Shown here: positions 6,098-11,128 of the stretch, one piece after another
Layout: every line of letters starts with the position of its first letter
Position numbering within the stretch: the first letter of the stretch is position 1
Assembly (NCBI GenBank): GCA_024762755.1
Contig: JANTGX010000044.1
Location: forward strand, 1-11,128
DNA from: Gammaproteobacteria bacterium
GTDB lineage: Bacteria > Pseudomonadota > Gammaproteobacteria > SZUA-152
Reading direction: 5' to 3'
Length of the DNA stretch: 11,128 bases
Translations under genes and position numbers: made by a program
The notes under the pieces: model-generated
What the model saw: the letters and a program-made list of their open reading frames with translations, nothing else
The model's database searches: none
What the model was told of the DNA's origin: nothing

Positions 6098-8595
6098 AGG
6101 GCCTCTCCCTGGCCCTGCGCCTGCTGCGCCGCGACCTGCGCAGCGGCGAACTGCGGGTGCTGCTGGCGGCCCTGCTGGTGGCGGTCACCTGTGTCACCGC
6201 GGTGGCCTTCTTCACCGACCGCGTGCAGCAGGCCCTCACCCGACAGGCCGGCGAGCTGCTGGCCGCCGACCTGCGCCTGCTGGCCGATCACCCGATCCCC
6301 GCGGCGTGGCGAGAACGGGCCGCGGCGCTGGGCCTGCGCACGGCGGAGCTGCGCGGTTTCCGCAGCATGGTCATGGGTCCGGCAGGGGCTCGCCTGGCGG
6401 AGATTAAGGCGGCCGGCACCGGCTACCCCCTGCGCGGCACCCTGCGCATCGCCGCGGCACCCTTTGCCGCGAGTCGGGCGGTGGCTGGCCCGCCGCCGCG
6501 CGGCACGGTGTGGGTGGAGGCGCCACTGCTGTCGGCGCTGGGGGTGGCGGTGGGCGACGCCGTCACCGTGGGCGAGGCCCGCCTGCGCATCGGCGCCGTG
6601 CTGCGTCACGAGCCGGATCGCGGCGGCGGCCTGTTCAGCATCGCCCCGCGGCTGCTGATGAACCTGGCCGACCTGCCCGCCACCGGCCTGGTGCAGACGG
6701 GTAGCCGGGTGCAGTACGCCCTGCTGCTGGGTGGACCGGCCGCCGCCGTGACCGAGTTGCGCCGGACCCTGGCGCCGAGCCTGGGGCCGGGTGAGCGCAT
6801 CGAGGGGGCGGCCGATGCGCGGCCGGAGGTGCGCGCGGCGCTGACGCGTGCGCGGCAGTTCCTCGGCCTGGCGGCGGTGGTGGGCGTGGTGCTGGCCTGC
6901 GTGGCCATCGCCATGGCGGCGCGGCGCTTCGCCCGGCGTCACCTCGACACCTGTGCCGTGCTGCGCTGTCTCGGCGCACGCCAGGGACAGATCGCCGGCC
7001 TGTTCGTCTGGCAGTTGCTCGTGCTCGGCCTCGCCGGCGGGCTGCTCGGTGGCCTGCTCGGTCTCCTCGCCCAGGCGCTGCTGGCGAAGATCCTGGGTGG
7101 CCTGTTGCTGGTGGCGCTCCCCGCCCCCTCGGCCTGGCCCCTGGCCGCCGGCCTGGCGGTGTCTCTGGGCGGGCTGTTCGGCTTCGCCCTGCCGCCGGTG
7201 CTGGCCCTGCGCGCGGTGCCCACCCTGCGCGTGCTGCGCCGCGAGTTGGGCGGCCTGCGCCCGGCCAGTGCCGGTACCTATCTGGCCGGTCTGCTGGGCC
7301 TGGCCGCACTGGTGCTGTGGCAGGCGGGCGGTTGGCGCCTGGGCCTGACCCTGCTCGCCGGTATCGCCCTCGCCGGGCTGTTGCTGTGGCTGGCCGCCGG
7401 GGGACTGGTGCGCCTGCTGCGTCATCTGCCGCGCCAGGGCCAGGCCGCCTGGCGCTTCGGTCTGGCCAACCTGGTGCGCCGCCCGGGTGCAGCAACGGCG
7501 CAGGTGATGGCCTTCGGTCTCGGCCTGATGGTGTTGCTGTTGCTCTCGGTGGTGCGCGGCGACCTGCTGACGGCCTGGGCCGGACGCCTGCCGCCAGACG
7601 CGCCGAACCGCTTCGTCGTCGCCATCCAGCCCGATCAACTGGAGGCCGTGCGCGCCTTCTTCCATGAGACGGGCCTGCCGCCGGCGACCTTCCACCCCAT
7701 GGTGCGCGCCCGCCTGCAGGCCATCGCGGGGCGAGCGGTGGACCCCGAGGCCTATTCCGACGAGCGCGCTCGTCGCCTGGCGACACGGGCCTTCAATCTC
7801 TCTTGGGCGAGTCGTCTGCAGGCGGACAACACGGTGGTCGCCGGCCGCTGGTGGACGACGGACGCGGCGGGGCAGGTGAACGAGCCGCGGCAGTTTTCCG
7901 TGGAGGAGGGGATCGCCCGCAGTCTGGGCATCGAGCTCGGTGATCGCCTGCGTTTCGACGTCGCCGGCGAGACCCAGGAGGCCCCGGTGACCAGCCTGCG
8001 CAAGGTACAGTGGGACAGCCTGCGCGCCAATTTCTTCGTCCTCGCGCCGCCGGCCTTGCTGCGGGGCCTCCCCGCCAGCTACATCACCAGCTTCCACCTC
8101 CCGGCCGGCGAGGGTGCGCGCCTGAACGCCCTGTTGAAGCGCTTCCCCAACCTGACGGTGATCGACATCTCTGAAGTGATGGCGCAGGTGCGGGCCATCA
8201 TCGAGCGGGTGGCCCTGGCCGTGCAGTATGTCTTTCTGTTCACCCTCGCCGCCGGTCTGACGGTGTTGTATGCGGCAATCCAGGCAAGCCTGGACGAGCG
8301 CCTGCGCGAGAACGCCATCCTGCGCGCCTTGGGTGCCCGGCGCCGGCATCTGCTACTGGGTCTGGCCGCCGAATTCGTCACCCTCGGCGGCCTCGCCGGC
8401 CTGCTGGCCGCGGCACTGGCGGCCTTGTTGGGCTATCTTCTGGCCAGCCAAGTACTGGAACTGGCCTACACGGGAAGCCCCTGGTTGTGGCTGCTGGGCC
8501 CGCTGCTCGGTGGCCTGGGGGTGGGCATCGCCGGCCTGCTGGGCACGTGGCGGGTGATCGGCAGCCCGCCGCTGCGAGTCCTGCGCGCGGGTTGA
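6094..8595 (+). CDS. ybbP: YbbP-like large FtsX-family ABC permease
   Basis: This is an 833-residue inner-membrane permease, near the ~800 of E. coli YbbP. It has an N-terminal membrane helix (about 20–40), a periplasmic domain (about 45–250), a first FtsX core with membrane helices near 255–277, 300–340 and 352–372, further helices near 395–438 and 468–488, a second periplasmic domain (about 500–700), and a second FtsX core (about 703–730, 755–785, 795–818). The motif RENAILRALGARRRHLL (738–754) is the conserved cytoplasmic loop that contacts the ATPase, and a matching LDTCAVLRCLGARQGQI is in the first core (284–300). Two FtsX cores in one chain suggest it works as a complete permease with a YbbA dimer. 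It overlaps ybbA by four bases. Confidence 0.95.
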   Translation: MKGLSLALRLLRRDLRSGELRVLLAALLVAVTCVTAVAFFTDRVQQALTRQAGELLAADLRLLADHPIPAAWRERAAALGLRTAELRGFRSMVMGPAGARLAEIKAAGTGYPLRGTLRIAAAPFAASRAVAGPPPRGTVWVEAPLLSALGVAVGDAVTVGEARLRIGAVLRHEPDRGGGLFSIAPRLLMNLADLPATGLVQTGSRVQYALLLGGPAAAVTELRRTLAPSLGPGERIEGAADARPEVRAALTRARQFLGLAAVVGVVLACVAIAMAARRFARRHLDTCAVLRCLGARQGQIAGLFVWQLLVLGLAGGLLGGLLGLLAQALLAKILGGLLLVALPAPSAWPLAAGLAVSLGGLFGFALPPVLALRAVPTLRVLRRELGGLRPASAGTYLAGLLGLAALVLWQAGGWRLGLTLLAGIALAGLLLWLAAGGLVRLLRHLPRQGQAAWRFGLANLVRRPGAATAQVMAFGLGLMVLLLLSVVRGDLLTAWAGRLPPDAPNRFVVAIQPDQLEAVRAFFHETGLPPATFHPMVRARLQAIAGRAVDPEAYSDERARRLATRAFNLSWASRLQADNTVVAGRWWTTDAAGQVNEPRQFSVEEGIARSLGIELGDRLRFDVAGETQEAPVTSLRKVQWDSLRANFFVLAPPALLRGLPASYITSFHLPAGEGARLNALLKRFPNLTVIDISEVMAQVRAIIERVALAVQYVFLFTLAAGLTVLYAAIQASLDERLRENAILRALGARRRHLLLGLAAEFVTLGGLAGLLAAALAALLGYLLASQVLELAYTGSPWLWLLGPLLGGLGVGIAGLLGTWRVIGSPPLRVLRAG

Positions 8596-8631
8596 TAGAA
8601 ACAACATACCAAGACCTGAAGGATGCACGAC

Positions 8632-8937
8632 ATGGACAACGAAAATCAGATCCGACCGGCAGAGTTGGAGGCCCTCGGGGCCTTCCTCGCCAGCCACCCG
8701 GCATGGCGCCTGGCGCAGGGAAAGCTGCAGCGAACCTTCGTCTTCACCGACTTCGTCCAGGCCTTCGGCTTCATGACGCAGGTGGCGCTGGTGGCGGAGG
8801 CGGCCAATCACCACCCGGAGTGGAGCAATGTCTACCGCCGGGTGCAGGTGGACCTGACCACCCACGAGGCCGGCGGTATCAGCGAACGCGATTTCGCCCT
8901 CGCCGAGCGTATTGACGAGATCGCCGAGCGGTCGTGA
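8632..8937 (+). CDS. phhB: PhhB, pterin-4a-carbinolamine dehydratase
   Basis: This enzyme dehydrates 4a-hydroxytetrahydrobiopterin, recycling the pterin cofactor of aromatic amino acid hydroxylases such as phenylalanine hydroxylase. The 101-residue length is typical. The family signature is clear: FVFTDFVQAFGFM (36–48), the active-site step EAANHHPEWSNVY (56–68, with H60 and H61), and the LTTHEAGGISERDFALA segment (75–91). I chose the ATG at 8632 because AAGGA (8619–8623) lies eight bases upstream; the in-frame ATG at 8623 would touch that site. It follows ybbP by 36 bases, but no functional link to it is evident. No phenylalanine hydroxylase gene is seen here, and many bacteria carry phhB without one. 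It is the last GC-rich gene before the composition break. Confidence 0.95.
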   Translation: MDNENQIRPAELEALGAFLASHPAWRLAQGKLQRTFVFTDFVQAFGFMTQVALVAEAANHHPEWSNVYRRVQVDLTTHEAGGISERDFALAERIDEIAERS

Positions 8938-9045
8938 TGACGCCGCGGGCACCGGTTCAGAGAGAATGAGAAAATGTCATGAAGGTTCTGTACCGTTAGT
9001 CTGTCAAACCACCAAAAGGATAAAAAACAAACAGAAAAAATAGGG

Positions 9046-9074
9046 TTGACCTATGGGAAAAGTACTGCTTTATT
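9046..9074 (+). promoter_or_regulatory. Sigma70-like promoter candidate in the AT-rich region
   Basis: TTGACC (9046–9051) is followed after 17 bases by TTTATT (9069–9074; four of six consensus bases). The 25 bases before it are almost pure A with few other bases, like an UP element. The next plausible gene starts more than 500 bases on, so this would drive a long leader or an unrecognised RNA. Confidence 0.35.
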
Positions 9075-9252
9075 TCCTTCTAGAATTTATTTTTAGAAAA
9101 ATATGAAAAATCCAAATCCTGTCTCAGTATTATTCAGGGCTGGAAAGGGGAAATTCCCAAGTATCGAGGATAAAGAGACGGGCAAAAAGAGAGGGAGAGG
9201 TGGGGTGATTTGGGTTGCCTCAGAGAAGCACTAAAGTCATAAAAATAGGCAA

Positions 9253-9591
9253 CTATAGATCAAGAATAATCAATCTCTTGGGTTTGATCTTTAGGTCTTT
9301 TAGTCGGTTAGTGGAAGCGACAGTTATGACTTCGCTCCTGGCCCACGCCGTTACAAATCTTGGCGGGAGGAACCGTTGCATCTCGTGTAATTTGTCGGGG
9401 TTGCGGATTGAACAGTTATTGATAAAGTCCATATCACCCAATTTTGTTCCGACTGTTTTATCTATACGGGTATCGTAAGTTCTTGCGAGTAGGGGAGGCT
9501 TTGTGGCGTAGTGAAGGACTAGGCGTGGATTTTGCCGAACTATCAATGCTATGGAGTTTCCGACGGCGCCAATGCATGCTAGGCGCAGCAC
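9253..9591 (-). other. Unrecognised open frame, possibly not a gene
   Basis: A 112-codon frame on the minus strand starts with GTG and lacks a good ribosome binding site. I do not recognise the protein. Its middle part (RNPDKLHEMQRFLPPRF, about residues 63–79) looks less random than the rest. The plus strand is open over 9215–9478 at the same place, without a ribosome binding site. It could be a decayed gene, part of a repeat element or chance; AT-rich DNA open on both strands for this long is slightly unexpected. Confidence 0.15.
9566..9586. repeat. Inverted repeat upstream of the cohesin-like gene
   Basis: GCGCC (9566–9570) and GGCGC (9582–9586) form a five-base stem around an 11-base spacer that holds the palindrome GCATGC. 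It ends 31 bases before the ATG at 9618 and is a GC-rich spot in an AT-rich stretch. It may be a repressor site or an RNA hairpin in the leader; only the symmetry supports this. Confidence 0.3.
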
Positions 9592-9617
9592 ATCATGAAC
9601 AAGGGAGGGTTACAACG

Positions 9618-10250
9618 ATGATAATAAAATTACTCGATACGAAGACAAGGACTGTGCTGCGCAGCTTGTTCTTTCTTGCGCTCTGCCTATGCCCCGGAAT
9701 GTCTTCCGCGATTATGTTGAGTTTCAATCCTTCTGTCCAAGAAGTCGAGCTTGGTCGGCAGGCCGTGGTTGACGTTTACCTGCGAGACCCAAACGGCAGC
9801 AGGGTCGGTGCCTTTGACTTTAATGTCAATTACGATTCTGCGGTTTTGTCATTCAATGGTGTGCAATTTGGAGCGGGGTTGGGCGCTTCCACGGCCGGCA
9901 GCTTGCAGGATGTGCTGACGTCCACTGCCGGGCAGGTGAATGTCGCAGAACTGGCATTTGCTTTCGATCTGAGCCCCTTTCAAGATGGCTTCAGTGACTT
10001 TTTGTTGTTCTCTTTGACTTTTGACACAGTCGCGGTTGGGATCAGCTCGCTCGGTTTCAGTGAGAATATCCTCGGTTTGGCTGGGGGGTATCTGGTCGAT
10101 GAGTCTGGCCTGCCCATTGGGCCGATCGGTACAGAAGTTGGTCAGATCACCGTTGCCTCCAAGATTTTTACTGTATCTGAGCCAGGCAGTCTAATATTGC
10201 TGGCTGCAGGCATTGTTGGGCTTCTGCGTAGAAAATTTAGAATTACATAA
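9618..10250 (+). CDS. Cohesin-like exported protein with PEP-CTERM sorting tail
   Basis: The 210-residue product has three parts. Residues 1–31 are a Sec signal peptide (hydrophobic 14–26, likely cleavage after SSA). Residues about 34–180 form a beta-rich domain resembling cohesin: a VELGRQAVVDVYL opening strand, the VGAFDFNVNYDSAVLSF segment (63–79) and a FSLTFDTVAVGISSLGF segment (131–147), the usual cohesin landmarks. Residues 186–206 are a PEP-CTERM tail: VSEP, a hydrophobic helix (191–203) and RRK. Such tails are recognised by exosortase (EpsH/XrtA type), which handles exported proteins made alongside exopolysaccharide; no exosortase lies in the window. The start at 9618 has GGGAGGG eight bases upstream; an open extension upstream lacks a signal peptide. 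It probably shares a transcript with the dockerin-type gene 127 bases downstream. Composition is less GC-rich than the core genes. Confidence 0.83.
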   Translation: MIIKLLDTKTRTVLRSLFFLALCLCPGMSSAIMLSFNPSVQEVELGRQAVVDVYLRDPNGSRVGAFDFNVNYDSAVLSFNGVQFGAGLGASTAGSLQDVLTSTAGQVNVAELAFAFDLSPFQDGFSDFLLFSLTFDTVAVGISSLGFSENILGLAGGYLVDESGLPIGPIGTEVGQITVASKIFTVSEPGSLILLAAGIVGLLRRKFRIT

Positions 10251-10270
10251 CATCTTTAAGTCGTATTAAT

Positions 10271-10316
10271 TTGGTGGTCGAAGAAGCCAAAAGAACTCTA
10301 TCGGTAGAATCACCAA
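10271..10316 (+). promoter_or_regulatory. Nested inverted repeat between the cohesin-like and dockerin-type genes
   Basis: TTGGTG (10271–10276) pairs with CACCAA (10311–10316), enclosing a small hairpin TCTA–TCGG–TAGA (10297–10308). The left side has a 20-base unpaired bulge, so stability is doubtful. No T run follows, so it is not a terminator; read-through into the next gene is expected. It could be a processing or regulatory element in the 127-base gap. Confidence 0.25.
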
Positions 10317-10361
10317 CAAAATTACCAGCAGGATATCGATCAGCTGGGAACGCTGATGAAC

Positions 10362-10369
10362 AAGGAGGT
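10362..10369 (+). promoter_or_regulatory. Very strong ribosome binding site of the dockerin-type gene
   Basis: AAGGAGGT is a full match to the 16S rRNA anti-Shine–Dalgarno sequence. It lies eight bases before the ATG at 10378 and fixes that start. It is the strongest such site in the window and suggests high translation of the downstream protein. Confidence 0.85.
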
Positions 10370-10377
10370 TTTTCTTT

Positions 10378-11128
10378 ATGAATACGGCATGTCGGTTCCG
10401 GGTCACACGCCACTTTATTACCCTTCTTGTTTTTCTGATCACGAGTGTCGTCAGTCTGTCTGCACAGGCGGTCGTATGTGATGTTGATGCAGATGGAGAT
10501 ATTGATCGAATAGATATTGGACTAATCTTTTCGGCCCGTAATACGGTGGCCAATGGGCCTGCAGATCCCCGGGATGCCGATGGTGACGGTTTCATCACTG
10601 TAAGTGATGGAAGGAAATGTACAGCACAATGCACCCTGGCAAATTGCGAGATCGTTATTCCCAATGCGTCCCCGGTAGCTGATGCGGGCGTTGATCAGAA
10701 TGTTCTTGCTGGGGAACTTGTCAGTCTCAGTGGGGCCGGCTCCAGCGATGCTGATAATGATCCTTTAACATTTTCCTGGTCCTTGACCAGTCGCCCGTCG
10801 AGTAGCAGTGCTGCACTGTCCAGTTCACAATCCGTTACAACTACGTTTGTAGCCGATGTACCCGGTACATATACAGTACAACTGGTAGTCAATGACGGGA
10901 AAGCAGACAGTATTCCCGATACTGTTGTCATTACGGCGACTGTGGCGCCGATCCTGGTGCCCGACGTGGTCGGCCAGTCGCAGGCCGCTGCCACGGCAAC
11001 CCTCACCGGCGCCGGCCTGACGGTGGGCACCGTCGCCAGCCAGCACAGCGACACCGTGCCGGCCGGCAATGTCATCAGCCAGAACCCGGCCGCCGGCGCC
11101 TCCCTGGCGGCGGGCAGCCCCGTCGACC
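10378..11128 (+). CDS. Exported dockerin–PKD–PASTA-like protein (5' part; runs off the window)
   Basis: The frame is open from the ATG at 10378 to the window edge (250 codons). Residues 1–31 are a signal peptide ending SAQA. Residues 34–90 form a dockerin type I-like module: two calcium loops of pattern DxDxDGxIxxxD (D35-D37-D39-G40…D46 and D66-D68-D70-G71…D77) joined by an LIFSARNTVANGPADPRD linker, with four cysteines (C34, C81, C85, C90) that may form disulfides. Residues about 96–188 resemble a PKD-like Ig fold (SPVADAGVDQNVLAG, SGAGSSDADNDPLTFSW, GTYTVQLVVNDG). Residues 194–250 look like a PASTA repeat (VPDVVGQSQAAATATL, then GNVISQNPAAGASL). The product is probably secreted or surface-bound. 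It has the strongest ribosome binding site in the window and follows the cohesin-like gene, its likely partner. The PASTA codons are almost all G/C-ending, unlike the part before. Confidence 0.85.
   Translation, partial: MNTACRFRVTRHFITLLVFLITSVVSLSAQAVVCDVDADGDIDRIDIGLIFSARNTVANGPADPRDADGDGFITVSDGRKCTAQCTLANCEIVIPNASPVADAGVDQNVLAGELVSLSGAGSSDADNDPLTFSWSLTSRPSSSSAALSSSQSVTTTFVADVPGTYTVQLVVNDGKADSIPDTVVITATVAPILVPDVVGQSQAAATATLTGAGLTVGTVASQHSDTVPAGNVISQNPAAGASLAAGSPVD

Larger units (their letters stand above)
8938..9617. other. AT-rich region of 680 bases without a convincing gene
   Basis: Right after phhB the sequence turns AT-rich with long A and T runs (for example 9016–9042 and 9070–9105). 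No frame here encodes a protein I recognise, there is no tRNA-like cloverleaf, and I found no long direct repeats or insertion-sequence ends. It holds a sigma70-like promoter candidate at 9046, an 11-base palindrome GGGAAATTCCC at 9148–9158, two open frames on opposite strands at 9215–9591, and an inverted repeat at 9566–9586. It probably serves as the upstream region of the cohesin-like gene, or is a scar of an insertion. Confidence 0.6.

Noticed and set aside
5395..8349. A very long minus-strand open frame running through ybbA and ybbP into tesA
   Set aside because: It is the antisense of two well-recognised genes in GC-rich DNA, where stop codons are rare. The translation is low-complexity (Gln, Arg, Gly, His-rich) with no domain; only the tesA part at its end is real.
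9444..9617. Upstream extension of the cohesin-like protein
   Set aside because: The frame is open, but the extension would bury the signal peptide and has no ribosome binding site; the ATG at 9618 has both in order.
10251..10377. Possible cyclic-di-GMP riboswitch between the two surface genes, sought because exopolysaccharide genes are often so controlled
   Set aside because: The conserved GEMM core motifs and tetraloop-receptor arrangement are not found; only a weak nested inverted repeat is present.
10271..10381. A 36-residue frame from TTG at 10271 that ends in an ATGA overlap with the dockerin-type gene
   Set aside because: The stop–start overlap is attractive, but the frame has no ribosome binding site, a weak TTG or GTG start and no recognisable sequence, and the downstream gene has its own very strong site. 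Chance is more likely.
10266..10664. Minus-strand open frame of 132 codons
   Set aside because: It lies opposite the signal peptide and dockerin module, whose motifs and ribosome binding site are clear on the plus strand.

Overview
The window looks like a piece of a GC-rich gammaproteobacterial chromosome. It carries the familiar gammaproteobacterial runs kdsA–eno–ftsB–ispD and tesA/ybbA–ybbP, plus a PEP-CTERM surface protein, a feature of exopolysaccharide- or biofilm-forming environmental Gram-negatives. A free-living member of a group such as the Chromatiales is a reasonable guess, but the window does not settle the species.

Bases 1–3062 hold the 3' end of kdsA (Kdo synthesis), a small overlapping DUF4160–DUF2442 pair, then eno, ftsB and ispD, tightly spaced. 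The small pair sits between kdsA and eno, which are commonly neighbours, and eno appears to have its own sigma70-like promoter after it. ispD is not followed by ispF, its common partner. Instead pyk (pyruvate kinase) follows after a 112-base gap, so enolase and pyruvate kinase, consecutive glycolytic steps, end up close together. pyk ends at a probable terminator.

Bases 4747–8937 hold the conserved tesA / ybbA–ybbP block. The GDSL esterase gene tesA lies on the minus strand and its start codon overlaps that of the ABC ATPase gene ybbA (shared CATG). ybbP, the large FtsX-type permease, overlaps ybbA by four bases. phhB (pterin-4a-carbinolamine dehydratase) follows.

At about 8938 the base composition changes abruptly from GC-rich to AT-rich. 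About 680 bases without a convincing gene follow, with one promoter-like sequence and an inverted repeat. Then come two genes for exported proteins: a cohesin-like protein with a PEP-CTERM sorting tail, and a protein that starts with a dockerin-type calcium-binding module, continues with a PKD-like domain and runs off the window inside a PASTA-like repeat. Cohesin and dockerin are classical binding partners, so these neighbours may form a non-cellulosomal surface pair: one part processed and anchored by the exosortase route, the other secreted and docked. This is the most interesting content of the window. The second gene also switches sharply from mixed to almost pure G/C third codon positions where the PASTA segment begins, which suggests mosaic origin.
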